In this document: one piece after another, positions 10,617 to 22,967 of the stretch
Layout: each line of letters opens with the position of its first letter
Position numbering within the stretch: the stretch's first letter is position 1
Assembly: GCF_032884065.1 (NCBI RefSeq)
Contig: NC_088881.1
Coordinates: forward strand, 7,713,047 to 7,777,046
Length of the DNA stretch: 64,000 bases
Origin: Artemia franciscana
Taxonomy: Eukaryota; Arthropoda; Branchiopoda; Anostraca; Artemiidae
Reading direction: 5' to 3'
Translations under genes and position numbers: made by a program
Notes under the pieces: model-generated
What the model saw: the letters and a program-made list of their open reading frames with translations, nothing else
The model's database searches: none
Told to the model about the DNA's origin: nothing

Positions 10617-11272
10617 ACAATGGTCAAAGTTCATAACTTGCAGCCCCTCCCCTGGGCACTGTTGAGGATTAAATCGTCCCAAAAGACATATTTATTAGGT
10701 TTTTAGACTGTGTTGAACAAAATGGCTATCTAAAAATTTTGATCTGGTGAGTTTGGGAACAAATGAGCGTTGGAGGGAGCCTACGTGCCCATGAATTTTT
10801 GGTCAATTAAAAAAGGTGCTAGAGCTTTTATTTTTCGTTAGAATGAGCACTCTCGTGACATTCTAGGACCACAGGGTTGATATGATCACCCCTGGGAAAA
10901 AAACAAACAAACATGCATCCGTGATCTGTCTTCTGGCAAAAAATACAAAATTCCACATTTTCTATATAGGAGCTCAAAATTTCTACCAGAGGGTTCTCTG
11001 ATACGTTGAACTTGATGGTGGGATTTTCGTTAAGATTCTATGGCTTTTACAGGTATTTCCCCCTATTTTCTAAAATAAGGCAAATTCTCTCAGACTCGTA
11101 ACTTTTGATGTGTAAGACTAAACTTGATGAAACTTACATTTTTAGAATCAACATTAAAATACAGTTCTTTTGATGTAACTATTGGTATCAAAATTTTGTT
11201 TTTTAGAGTTTTAGTTACTATTGAGACAAGTCACTCCTTACTACAGTTTGTTACCATGAACTGTTGGATAAT
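10617..11272 (+). repeat. R element, right part only, in tandem (copy 1)
   Basis: It begins in the middle of R (GGTCAAAGTTCATAACTTGC) directly after the previous copy's terminal hairpin and ends in CCATGAACTGTT at 11272. The tandem arrangement suggests unequal exchange between R copies. Confidence 0.75.
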
Positions 11273-12679
11273 TTTGAATCACTATTTGTAGTTGGATTCG
11301 TTCACGTTTGTTGATGTTTCAAGGAGACACTGATTAAAAATGGAATAACAGGATTTACTACAAAGGTCCTTGTGAAATTTTGACGGTGAAACTTTTGAAA
11401 AGGAAGGCAATATTTACTTTAAAGTTAAACCTGATGAGATCGTCAAATGCAATATTGACAATTCAAATTCCAGAAGCAAATTTAAGGAAAATTTTTATAT
11501 GCTTAATCCAATACTTACTGTAAAAACTCGTTAAAATATTTTAGGGTCTTCATTATCTGCAAGGGGACCTTTTTTTATTTTTACCAAGCTCACTAGTCCC
11601 ACTTGAATATAAAACGTTAATTTTTAATTTTTAAAATTAACGTGTTTAATTTTCTGATAACAAGCGCTGGCATTAGCAAGAACTCTTGCTAGAGTGACCA
11701 GTCTGAGTGGCTGTGTTCAGACAAACATGGAAATAGAATCTGAAAAAAAACTTTCAGCAATACGGAAGATCTATAGATACTTTCATCTATAGGGCTTGGG
11801 AAGAGACATAACCTTTTAGGCTTCGTTATTGGGAATCCTTTTGTTAAGTAATAACGATTTTCTATTTCTAAAGCCTACTTTTTTGTTCTTCGATCAGTTC
11901 GTCCTGGCTTACTTTTATTTTAGCTTAAAACCAAATGTTTTCCCAGTTCTTTGCTGTCTTACATATGCTAAGTCCTCTAAAATCTGATTTGTCAAGATTG
12001 TATTTAATATTTGATCGGAATTAGCTTTTCCTCCAATTTGTTCTTCTTGGTTCATTTTATTTTTCAGTAGTATCACGTCTGATATAAATCTTTTGATTTG
12101 CCTTCTATAACTAAATTTGACTTCGTCCATGTTTTTGGTTTTCATCTTTTCGATCATTGAGATTCATTTTCCGTCTTTTCACTTTGGTGTTTCGTTACCC
12201 ACCAAGCATTGATAACATCGTTAAAATATTACCAATTCTAATATCAATATTATTCAACCAATCACTTGGTTCTTTTTAAAAAATTTTTTAAACATTTTGT
12301 AAAAGAAGAGGGGGGATCGGTTTCTTCAAAGAAGTTTGTTGGGCACATTTTATATTTTATTGGGTAACTGAAGCAGTCTTTGTATGTTTACTTTTTTTGA
12401 AAATCTTATTTCTGGTAATTTTTTCAATTAAAGTAAGTATAATCACTATTGAGGAACATTCCTTATTGGAATTGCTGTCAAAATGTACTATCATTATTTA
12501 AGGCCTTTTCAGTATTAGATTATGCAACACGGCTTGGATAGTCAATGTATAAACCTGAAATTGGCTGGTAAATTACAGATTCGTGACTGTCACCAGTTAA
12601 TCAAAGGATGTTAACCAATTGGCAACCAACTCGTTACGCTCTGACAGATCCTTGAACAACAAACGAAACAAAATCAACC
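11273..12679. other. Unassigned stretch (copy 1)
   Basis: AT-rich sequence with no recognisable gene. One 80-codon minus-strand frame (11915-12157, MIEKMKTKNMDEVKFSYRRQ) matches nothing familiar and is broken in copy 2 by a small insertion near 42037, so it is probably not coding. Confidence 0.5.
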
Positions 12680-13165
12680 AAACAGTTCGTGGTAACGAAC
12701 TGTAGTAAGGAGCGACCCGGCTCAATAGTAAACGAAACTCTAAAAAACGGAACTTTGATGCTAAAAGATACATCAAAAGAATCAAATTTTTATGCTGATT
12801 CTAAATATATAAGTTTCATCAAATTTAATCTTTGTTATCAAAAGTTACGAGCCTGAGAAAATTTGCCTTATTTTGGAAAATAGGGGGAAACACCCCCTAA
12901 ATGTCATAGAATCTTAACGAAAATCACACCATCGCATTCAGCATATCAGAGAACCCTATAGCAAAATTTTGACTAAAGTTTGACTCTTGCCACAATTCTG
13001 CTTTTTAAAACAATTAAAAGCTTTATAGCGTAAAGAGCGAGGGATTGCGGAGGGGACAACCCATTTCATATACGGAGTAATTTCTGTTCGTTTTAATTTT
13101 TAATGTCGCACCTTACTTTCAGTTTAAAAACTAGTTTTTTTTATTTAATTCATAAAGGGACGGCA
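12680..13165 (-). repeat. R element with large internal deletion (copy 1)
   Basis: It starts with the terminal hairpin ACAGTTCGTGGTAACGAACTGT, runs about 280 bp, then jumps at about 12968 into the loop and one arm of the foldback (GACTCTTGCCACAATTCTGC to TTTTAATTTTTAATGTCGC). Both termini are kept, as in deletion derivatives of transposons. Confidence 0.75.
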
Positions 13166-14578
13166 TTTTTGTTTTGATGCGATGAAAAATGTAGAGATGA
13201 TTTTTAAGACATGTCCCTGTGTTTCATCCAAGAGTCGCACCGACACCTTCACCCCTTTATACGAGCCCTCATACACATTAATTTTTGCCCCCTTAGAAAA
13301 ATATCTGTGGAGGCAAATTTCCTTTTAAGACATGGATCATGATTTTTTTTTTTATGAGGTAACTTTTATTTTTTGTGACTTTTATTGTATTTTTTTCGGG
13401 GGGAGGGGGAAACAAAGAATAGCCCCTGAAAGCAGTACATATACATATTCTCAATTCATTTTTCCAGTCTTAACAAAGTCTTAAACCTCATACTAAAATG
13501 TTTTTTTTATGCTCAAGATGGAGAACAGTAATTCTCCAAAACATTTTAGTTATGGTGATTTCAAAGGCTACCGTTTTCATTTCAATTCGAATTCATTCTT
13601 GGTGGGCTTGGGCTATTTTTCGAAAATGCAATGTATTGTTTAGGCGACAAACTTTTATCATTAAGGTCAGTCGACATGCTAGATTAATATAAATAAAGAA
13701 AAACCTTTCTGAAATGGCTTGGATGAAAATGAAAATAAACAATAAACAAGAGGTATTTAAGAATGTTTTGAAAGTATTTTTTCTAAAAAAGAAATTTTTG
13801 CCATGGTTTCCGGAATTTCAATATATTTTTTCGTAACAAACCTTCATCGTTAACGTCAATCGACATTATCAACATAAATAAATATATCAACATTAATATA
13901 TCAACATCAATAAATAAAGAAAAACTATTTTGAAATGGCCCGTGTTAACATAAAAATAACAAAAAACAAGATATATTTAAGAATGTTAATCTTGAGACTT
14001 TACTGTCGCCGAAGTATGTATGTGTGATTGATATGTGACTGTACTGTAAATTGGTTTTATATATTATTCCTAAGTTTATATTTAGTATTACATACGGGGC
14101 AAAGCTTTTTGAGGTATCATGGATTCTCTTTCACCGCACAAAATTGGATACTGAATCTATGCAAATTGCACATCATTGATGATGCAACATCAAAGTCGAT
14201 GATGCAATATCGATGATGCAATATCAATGATGATATCAAAGACGCCAAAATAGAATCATTTGAAGCCTCACAATCTATCGGAGTAAGAGAATCATTATCA
14301 TTGATAAGCATTTATTTATGGGAAATAACTTTAAACCCAAAGCAAAAACAAACCTTTTACTTCAGTCTGAATTAGTTTATTGTGTTGGTGAGTGCTTAGG
14401 CCTTCATTGTGGGACAGATGGTTTCACATCAAATGGTCAGGACTAATGTTTTGAAAATAGCTAAGAAATTAAGAGTTCCGCTTTAATAAAAATTAGGCTT
14501 CAACTTTCTATACAAAAATATAAAATATTTCAAAGAATGCTCACAACTAAAGTAAATTTAACGAAAAAATATTTAACA
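13166..14578. other. Downstream flank of transporter (copy 1)
   Basis: No gene is recognised. It contains a short GATGATGCAATATC repeat at 14160-14235 and AT-rich low-complexity runs with repeated CATCAATAAATAA motifs near 13900. Confidence 0.5.
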
Positions 14579-14782
14579 TTATGGAAGTTGATTATTTTCT
14601 TGTGTTACTATAGGTGTGTTATTTACATTGTTCATCCTAGATTCTACTTCATCGATTTCTCCTTCAGCCTTGTAATTCCAGGATTGTTCAGAGCCGGATC
14701 CAAATATAAGGAAGAAAATCGAGTCTGCTGCTAACACACTGCCAGCCATAATAAAGACCGCCGACCAGGCTTCAAGGATTTG
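14579..14782 (-). CDS. Transporter terminal exon (copy 1)
   Basis: Counterpart of 44564-44767. It encodes QILEAWSAVFIMAGSVLAAD, FFLIFGSGSEQSWNYKAEGE and the same tail, ending in TAA. Confidence 0.86.
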   Translation of the reverse strand, partial: QILEAWSAVFIMAGSVLAADSIFFLIFGSGSEQSWNYKAEGEIDEVESRMNNVNNTPIVTQENNQLP

Positions 14783-15519
14783 CTGCAAAATAAAGGTAAA
14801 ATCAGGATAAAAACTGAAAAGTAGTAAAAAGGAGAAATAACAAACAAGGCGAATCGTGCACGTTGTCTTTCAGAAGGAAATTTTTTTCCAAATCCAATTA
14901 AAAAACATTTGGCACCAAAGTTTGCAAAACAATAGCAAAATTAAAAAACGAATAAGCATAGCTGAAAAATTAGGACTAAAGCAAAACACTAGAAAATTAT
15001 TAGCAAGGCTCTATCTCTACCTCCACCCCTACCTCTAGTTGTTATTTATGGCGGAAAAATCTGGTAAGGTCCTTACATCCAAATAAAGTCTAGGATTTAA
15101 AATCAAGATACAAAAAGAATTGAGCCAAATTTTAAAAGCTGTGAAACATTGCATCAAACAAAAATTACTACTAAAAATAATTACAGTCCAAGATATTTAA
15201 ACGTGAAAACAGTTAGATCCCCGGTGCTTTTACATGGTTCTTATTGAGGTTAAGTACTTGGTAACACAAATAGTATATAACTCCCAAGTTGAACACGTGA
15301 AAGTAAAATTCCTGTAAGAGTTTTATCAATAGTAGATGTTAAAGTGTCGAGTACCATGTTTAAACCGTTCTATCTTCAAATTAAATCGATGTGGAGCTTC
15401 CAATACCACGCATTTGTAGTATTTGCGTATTTTTGAGACAGACCCACATTTGGTATCTATAATGTGGTGTTTGCAACAAATTACATTCATAGAACTATCT
15501 GTAAACTCTTAGATTCATT

Positions 15520-15932
15520 GCAAACTTAAGCTATTTGAAAACTTTGCATGCTGACCAATGGTCTGCGTAGCATAGGCATTGACCTTTTGACTCCCTGCCT
15601 TCGGTCGGGAGTGTATTGCACAGTTAAAGGTAGAACCATCTGACCCTTCTCGTGTTTTCCTCCATATTTCATCACATTCATCAGAATGCCATTCATTCTG
15701 AATGCGACTATGGGCCTGGACAAGGCTCGAATGTGACCCAAGTAAGTAAGTAAGTAAGTACATTTCATCACATATCCATTTCGAGCTAGGTCAGCTCTCG
15801 GCTGAGCTTACAAAGTCATACGGCTGACCCCTGTTCCAAACCAAATAACCGCCAACACCAGGACTCGAACCCCCGCCCTCAAGGACAATGGATTTCGCGT
15901 GTAATCTTTGGTTATAAACCACTATAACATTC
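15520..15932 (-). mobile_element. tRNA-derived SINE in transporter intron (copy 1)
   Basis: On the minus strand a tRNA-like head has an A-box-like TTATAGTGGTTTATAACC and a perfect B box GGTTCGAGTCC (near 15867). A body follows with the internal hairpin AGCTCAGCCGAGAGCTGACC, a short (TTAC)n run at 15737-15760, and ACTCCCGACCGAAGGCAGGG. It lies between the last two transporter exons. The 3' boundary is approximate. Confidence 0.65.
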
Positions 15933-16056
15933 TAAAAACTTACAGATTCAAAGTTCTTGGATATATAAAAGCACACAAGCGCACTTTTAACTACGGACTA
16001 AAAACCAAAAATCAAAATCAAAATATTACAAAGGAGTAAAGTAGAAACAGACTTAC

Positions 16057-16142
16057 ATTTTCATCTGTCATGAATCCTACCAGGACTGGGCCCAGCCAGG
16101 AAACCAGCATAGATACACCATTTGTTATTCCAAACAGAGTCC
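16057..16142 (-). CDS. Transporter exon, TM11 (copy 1)
   Basis: Counterpart of 46056-46141. The codon split over the junction reads Gly, the family-typical residue, giving PSFSGTLFGITNG. Confidence 0.86.
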
Positions 16143-17605
16143 CTATGGGAAAAATGTTATCATAAAATAGATCAATAAACATTACTAATTATATTGTTAG
16201 CTGAGTAATTTTAAGAGCCAATAAGAAATGTATAGAAGAAAAGCCGAATATCCTCCCATCTAAAGCTTTTTCTAAGCATATACCAATAACCAAATTTGAA
16301 CTTTTCATGACCTGACCAATAAACCAATGAATCTAAGAAATGTCTTGGTTGGAAAAGAGAGTTTCAAGGCTTTACATAAAACAGATAAGGCAAGATACCT
16401 GCAGACTTCTTTTATTACAAACTCTATTTTTGATTGTATAATAAGTTACTAAAAGATGCAAAAACAATCCTGGGTTAGTACTAATATGCCATCTACCTAA
16501 CAGGCTACATACAAACATAAAAAATATAGATTCTATTCAATCGAAAAGGAATTCTATTCAAGCTACTTAAAAAAAGGAAAAGAACAAACAGAAGAAAGGA
16601 AGAAATGCCAAAATAGATATTACAAGGCCAAAAATAGGTAGCATATTACGGAAAAACAAAATATATAAAATTCATTGAACTAACATGTGACCATACAACG
16701 ATAATAAAAATGGAAATCATCCGTGAACAGAACAAGAAAAAAACAAATACGTGAAAGCATCTTAAAGACAGCAAGTGCAAAAAAAAATTGAATAAAAATT
16801 GCTTTAGCAATAATATTTTTTTTAGCATTTCATACTAATCAGAGATTAATAAACCAAGTTAAAGAGGTGACTAAACCTGTTCATTTTGTGAATAAACTAG
16901 ACATTCAAAAGCACTTAAATTTTGCAGGAGTATGAAATTATGTCTAGTGACTTGTAGACATGCTAATCAGCTAACCGAACAAAAATTAATATTAATGAAA
17001 GGTTTCTCTTAAATTATATATATTTTTAATTGAAAATTAAATCCTAGAGGAAAAACCGGTCGAGTAGTTTTATTTCACTGTCAAAAACCAGCAGAAAAGG
17101 TGATAAGTAAAAAGAGTTTCAGTCGTTTTTATAGTTTTCTTAAAGCATCAATGGCAGATAAACAGTATTTTAACCGTTTGTATTGGTTAAATAGTAAGTT
17201 ACATAGACAATTATACCTCAACAAAATAGAAAAGGTTCGGAGTTCATTTTCTAATGAAAGTGAGCTTCTTATTTAGTTACACAGTTTGATGCAGTAGTTG
17301 GGTTAACTTGTAAAAAAGGAGCGTTGAAAAAATCTAAACAAAATCAGAAAGCAAACGATACCAAATAGCAAAGACTGCCATAAGAGCTTCATAATTTTGA
17401 AACAGTTGAAAGAAAACTTTATAAAAAACTGTAATTTTCCGCTTTAAGTATTTTCTCGAAAAGGGTCAAATGGCTGAAATTTATTTTTATATTCCAGGCA
17501 CTTTAAGGGAATAATACCCCAGGTCAGAAGGCAACCCGCTTGTAAAATTCTGAACAATAAGCTCAGGTCTAAAAGGCAAAAATAAATGATAGGAGACCAA
17601 ATTAC

Positions 17606-17761
17606 CTGAGAAACTGGGTGCTATATCAATGTGGTTAATGAGCCAGCCACCGTAATTTCCAACTTCAACAACTTGTGATAACATCAGCATTGCAATAATT
17701 AATTGAATGTTACATCCAGCGCCTGCCATTACAAAGAGGCATAGTGCTGGTCCTAAATGAC
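17606..17761 (-). CDS. Transporter exon, TM9-TM10 (copy 1)
   Basis: Counterpart of 47605-47760 with the same splice sites. It encodes HLGPALCLFVMAGAGC to IDIAPSFS, with VVEVGNYGG in place of VVEAGNYGG. Confidence 0.88.
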
Positions 17762-18444
17762 CTAAAAAGAAAATAAGTTTTAACATTTTTTTGACGTAGA
17801 AAAAGACATCCTCGCTGGATGAAGTTACGTATCCAGTTTGCTCATTCTTCAAAATTATAAATATATTTCCGACCTCCATACCAATAGTGATTTTTATGTA
17901 AGTTACTAAAGACCCCCTTCCAAAAAAAAGTAAACTGAGCGACAGCTATATACTCAGCCTTAAAGCAAAAATTATTTATTGAAAAATACAACAGGTGGTA
18001 ATACCTACGAAAAGTAAACCGTCTTTGAGCAGAAAGAAAAAAATTTGTAAAGCTTTTGTTCCATACTCTGAGGAAATCTCTAGTGCTAGAACTAATAGTA
18101 AAGCTAGAGAACTAATTTTTACTATACTGCAAAACTGAAACTGCAAAACTTTTTACTAAAACTGCATTTTTAAGTGGAGCGATGGGTAGTACTAGCTTCT
18201 TGCACTGAGGCTAACCTTGACGAGAATACGGTGAAATTGTTCGCGGGAAGGATACCCAAAACAAGCCAAGTTTGTACGTTTAGGCTATAGAAGGGAAATT
18301 GGACGGACAGATTGCTGAGACGAGAAATAATTACACTCACAATCCTGCAAACGCAAGAACCTAAACGAAAATCAATATTCAACAAACTTTTGATAACAAA
18401 TAAATAAACTTGAAACTTTAACTAGGTAATATCAACCCAATTAC

Positions 18445-18577
18445 CAATTAGAGTCCATATCTTTCGTACTTCAACTGTGGACAGCCATTTCCTGTTTTTG
18501 CATAAATCGGCGAGTGGACACAATATCAAAGTAGAAACCCATGATAAGAAATATGGTAGAGCCAGGATGACAGCATT
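18445..18577 (-). CDS. Transporter exon, TM8 (copy 1)
   Basis: Counterpart of 48444-48576. The acceptor is ATATTTCAG. It reads LSWVSTLIL, LCKNRKWLSTVEVRK, so three residues differ from copy 2. Five base differences in 133 make it more divergent than neighbouring exons. Confidence 0.86.
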
Positions 18578-19433
18578 CTGAAATATAAATTAAGTAAGTA
18601 AAGAACGAACTAAAAGGCAAGGCCTTTATCGTTGTTTTCGGATTTTTGAAAAAATATAAATAGAGTTTTGTGCTGAATAAGGTTTTGATTAAATTCTTTT
18701 TATGAGCAGAAACATCAGCCCCAGACAGATATCCTCTTAGATTGGGTCGTTGCTTCAGAAAATGAACAATCTTATCTTATCAACGATGATTATATCTATG
18801 TTTGTTTGGGCCCCAGGAATGTAAATGTTGTATTTTTTCTGTATATTATTGTTGTTGTTTTGCAAAATACGATTGATGAAAAATACTAAGAGTTTTAAGG
18901 AGTGAAAACAAATTTCTTCAATGTTTCAATCCATCTAGATTGCTTTTTGCATCGTAAAATGGCAGCGCGGTAATTTTCAGAATATAGAATATCGGAAGAG
19001 ATATTCTGTATATCTCTGTATCGATGTTGTATATAGAGATATTCTATATACAATATAGAACATCAGAATATTGGAAGAGACTATTTCCGATAAAAATTTA
19101 CAGATATGCATGCATACAATTATTGTAGTAATGCACTTAGCAAAATGTATCAACGCAGTGATGACTAAATATGTAGAAAACGAGGGGTTTTAAGATTCTT
19201 ATGACACTAATATACTCTGGGATTATCATTTTGTCAAAGATTTTATTTTTTTGGTGTCTCAACCTATTCTGGTATATAAGCTATTTGGTAGAACTATTTT
19301 AGGAATATAGTCCTTGAATATCCTGGAGACACTTCCAAGTCAAATAAACTAGTAAGTAATATCAGTACTAGGAGGCATCCAGCCTCGAAATTTGGAAAAT
19401 ATCCAAAAAATGTACCACAATGACGTTGTACGT

Positions 19434-19926
19434 AGACCGGGATTCTCAATCTGTTTTGGGCCATGCCCCACTTAGGCATTTCTACCTGATACCTTTCCCA
19501 TAATTTTTAAATTTTTCTAATTGAAAATTTTAAGTGTATTCACTTGAAGAAAGCTTCAAAAGACATTATGTACAAATATTATAGGTAATGTATAATATAG
19601 TTATGTATAATGTATAATATAGGTATAATATATAATAATGTATAATATAGTTTTGTTTATGAACAAAAGGTAATTCGTTCGGGCCGTCCTCTTGGTGTAT
19701 TTTATACTAGTTAAAACATATCCCGAATACAATACGCTTTATGGTGTCATTACAAAACTATAAAGTGGGTTTTTGCTCTTTTAATGTACATGAATGTAGA
19801 CATTTTTTTTTACCATTGAGGCTTTAAATTATAGGCAAAAAAAGGCTGAATGTCCTGCCCACGGCCCACCAAATATATTGTCATGCACTACCTGTGGGGC
19901 CTGAACCCCACATTGATATTCACGGA
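19434..19926. mobile_element. hAT-like MITE, unit 1 (copy 1)
   Basis: The left end is near GGGATTCTCAATCTG. The right end, inverted, is CCGTGAATATCAATGTGGGG. The conserved interior CATGCCCCACTTAGGCATTT and CTGTGGGGCCTGAACCCCAC resembles hAT termini of the CAGTGATTCCCAA type. No transposase. Confidence 0.5.
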
Positions 19927-20794
19927 TATAGACCCATCGAGTCAAAATTGGATTTGTTGTGAAGTATTTAGAAAAGATAATAACTTAATAACTTTCGAAG
20001 TAAAAATCTTAAGATATATAGTAAAAGGCTAACTAGAAGGACATCCTTAGTTTTGACCAATATTAGTACTCCAAATGAGTATATCCATCCAATCCTTGTC
20101 GTCTGTGTCTATTCCAAGTACTTCCTTTCTGAACTCTAATAGTGATTATATCATAAACAAGAGGTAAGAGCTCATATGACACTTGTGACGAGGTTGGAAG
20201 AGCCAAGAGCTCATATGCTCACCAGAGGCTTAATGCCGGTTGGGATTTAAAATAAAAGCTCTGCGACACGAGGTCCTTCTAAATATAAAAAATCATTAAG
20301 ATCTGATATCCCATTAGTAAGTTAAAAATATCTCAGTTTTTAATTTTTCCTCTCCTTTCAGCATCCCAGATGGTCGAATCGGGGAAACAAGTCAATTTGT
20401 GCATGTCCTTAACACGCTTACCAATTTTCACTAATGGACTCTGGAATTATCATTTTGTCTAACATTTTGTCATCTCATCCTATTCTCTGGTATAAGCTAT
20501 TTGGTAGAACTATCTTAAGAATATAGTCCTTAACTATCCTGGAAGCACTTCCAAGTCAAATAAACGAGTAAGTAATATTAATGCTAGGAGGCATCCTGCC
20601 TCAATGTTTAGATGATAACTTTTGAACACCTTATCATTAAGATTTATGCCTAAAATTATCCATTAGTAAAGCATGTTGAGAAATAAAGACATTTTGCTGA
20701 ACCTTGCACATAGATAAAATCCTTACTGTTTTTGTTACTTAATGTGGCTAAAATTAGAAGAATATCAAAAAATGTAGCAATATGACGTTGTATC

Positions 20795-21200
20795 TAGACT
20801 GGGGATTCCCAATCCGTTTTGGGTCATGCCCCACTTAGGCATTTCTATCTGATACCTCTCTCGTAATAATTAAATCTTGTTAATGAAAATTTTACTTGTA
20901 TTCACTTGAAGAAAGCTTCATGGGATATTAACTTGGTATTTTATTTGGGCCCACCTCTTGGCATATTTAACGCTAATTAAAATATATTCCAAATACAACA
21001 CGTTTTATACAATGCTTGGTTTCATTACAAAACTATCAAGTGGGTTTTGCTCTTATAATGTAAACGAATGTAGACATTTTTCTACCATTAAGGCTTTAAA
21101 GTATTGTCAGCCAAAGGCTGAACGTCCCGCCCACGGTCCACAAAATTTTGCCATGCGGTACCTGTGGGGCCTGAACCCCACATTGGGAATCACTGATATA
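20795..21200. mobile_element. hAT-like MITE, unit 2 (copy 1)
   Basis: The ends are CTGGGGATTCCCAATC and, inverted, CAGTGATTCCCAATGTGGGG, so imperfect inverted termini of about 15-20 bp. It lacks the AT-rich insert of unit 1. The target duplication is unclear. Confidence 0.55.
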
Positions 21201-21514
21201 GACCCATCGAGTCAAAATCGAATTTGTTGAGAAGTATTTGGAGAAGATAGTGTCTTAATGACTTTTGAAGTAAAAAATCTTAAGATATACAGTGAAAGAG
21301 TAGCTAGAAGGATATTCCTAGCATTGACCAATAGTAGTACTCCAAATGAGTATATCCATCCATCCCCTGTCATCTGTGTCTATTCTAAGTAGTTTCTTCC
21401 TGAAATCTACTAAAGTGATTACATCATTAAAAGCAATATAAAGTGACTGTGAACACCAGTCACTCATTTTTGTTTTATGAGGAGCAGTGGAGAAGAAAAT
21501 AGAAAGAAACTTAC

Positions 21515-21664
21515 ACTTTTGATGTCAAAGCCAAAGATAGTCCTTAGGTATATTGGCAAATCCACTAGAAGGATGAGGAATCCCCAATTGTGACCAATAT
21601 TAGCTATCAAAATTGAATAGAAGGGCATCGATGTCAAAATGGATTTCCAGGGTATTGGCAAGGC
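21515..21664 (-). CDS. Transporter exon, TM7 (copy 1)
   Basis: Counterpart of 54150-54299, 50 codons, translation unchanged (ALPIPWKSIL to GFDIKS). The donor GTAAGTTT is conserved. Confidence 0.88.
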
Positions 21665-22743
21665 CTAGAAAAACGTTTTATTTCAATTTAGGGCATTACA
21701 GGCCATGCTGCAAATACTTCTATCAAAAATGTTTGAAGATAGGGTTAAATGTTCAGAATTTATATAATTAAAAAAATAAGTTAAAGTAGATCAGATGCAA
21801 GATTTTCAACAAAATTTGGCCACAAAGAAAATACGTTAGAAAATATACTTTCACTAAAATCAATTATTCCTGAGACATAGACATACCAAAAAAGCTATCC
21901 CTTACATTACCAGCACAGGTCTTATATTTATGTGACTTGCAACATATAAGATTTATCTACCAATATTAAAAAACAAATGAAAGTTAAGTATGACATGAAA
22001 ACTTTTAATAGCATACGGATGCTTAAATAAGGGTTTAAATGCAATTTACTTTTTAAATTTTGAACGAAAGCTATTGTTTGTACACAAATAAGCTCTACCT
22101 GAGATACTCTAAAAAAAGTTTTATTCCACTTTGAAAGCTATTGTTAACCAATGTACACAAATAGGCTCTTCCACAGATACTGTGAAAAAAATTTTTTAAT
22201 TGCCCTTGTTCTAGATTTTTCGAAAACGTTTAAATTTCACAATGTTAACGTGAAAAGGGGGAAGCTAAGAAAGATTCAGCCACCCTCATATGGAACATAT
22301 TTCTGTTTCGAGATGATGCATTTGAAGCCTGTTATGTTTTTAATTTAATTTATATTCCTTTTTAATGCCAAACCCTGTGTTACCCTGGATGTGGCGAAAA
22401 GCTATCTCAAGCTCTAATCCAAATCTTTAAATAAACGTTTAACCTTTGTTAAACAATGGCTTTATAAAATGAGCTGTAATTTTTTGCATCAGTGTCCAAA
22501 ATTAACTATTATTTCAGCAATAAAATAAAATTTTCGCCTCCTCATCTGGTTCATTTATTCTTCCTTTTTCGTATGGGATTTCTATTAGGAGTGCTTCAAA
22601 TCTTTAACCGAAAAGTAAAGACAAAAATGAGTTTATAAATGAGGATTTATGATATTTCCGTTTAATAAAATGTAGTTCCTCATCACATTATTTTGATTTT
22701 AATTTTTTTTTAGAAGTTTGTAAAATTTTAAAAGACTATTTAC

Positions 22744-22967
22744 CTTATTTGACACATGTGCATCTTTTGCAATTTGTGTTTTTATATATGTTTTCTCCTT
22801 CTCACTTATTCTTGGATGTTCTTCAGGATTGTCATGAACTATCAACAGCCAGAATACGGCCCAAACGACACCAAAACAGCCTTCAATATAAAACACAGCT
22901 TCCCATCCAATATTCTCAATAATAAAACCGGTTAGCAGAAGACCTGACACCGTACCAAGCTCAGCAC
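22744..22967 (-). CDS. Transporter exon, TM5-TM6 (copy 1)
   Basis: Counterpart of 55412-55635 with the same splice sites and the same translation (AELGTVSGLL to DAHVSNK). It is the most 5' exon of copy 1. The expected upstream exons do not occur before the next unrelated sequence. Confidence 0.88.

Larger units (their letters stand above)
19205..21430. repeat. Old tandem duplication inside transporter intron (copy 1)
   Basis: Two units, about 19205-20150 and 20433-21430, share AAGCTATTTGGTAGAACTAT, CACTTCCAAGTCAAATAAAC, a hAT-like MITE, GACCCATCGAGTCAAAAT and TACTCCAAATGAGTATATCC. They differ at roughly one base in six to eight, so this duplication is older than the large segmental one. Both units also occur in copy 2 and, inverted, in copy 3. 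Confidence 0.8.
14579..22967 (-). pseudogene. Second, 5'-truncated copy of the SLC17-like transporter gene
   Basis: Six exons match the last six exons of the copy 2 gene: 22967-22744, 21664-21515, 18577-18445, 17761-17606, 16142-16057 and 14782-14579. All are open, in phase and keep AG/GT sites. The three upstream exons are missing because homology stops at about 23560, where an R element starts, so no complete transporter can be made from this copy as it stands. Replacement differences seen by eye against copy 2 fall in the last four exons: V/I, N/K and E/A in the TM8 exon, V/A in VVE(V/A)G, G/V at the TM11 junction, and three changes (I/T, I/M, I/S) in the last exon. About four silent changes accompany them. 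It could be a duplicate drifting toward decay or the other haplotype placed in tandem. Confidence 0.75.

Noticed and set aside
11915-12157. 80-residue charged minus-strand frame (MIEKMKTKNMDEVKFSYRRQ)
   Set aside because: Broken in copy 2 by a short insertion and without recognisable similarity.
18170-18385. 71-residue frame MLNIDFRLGSCVCRIVSVII, present in all three copies
   Set aside because: It lies in the intron between the TM8 and TM9 exons, without splice sites or family similarity. The few differences do not favour synonymous positions clearly enough to support coding.
20958-21230. 90-residue frame (MAYLTLIKIYSKYNTFYTML), repeated at 53593 and 60978
   Set aside because: It is the interior of the hAT-like MITE; no protein motif, and repetition follows from the segmental copies.
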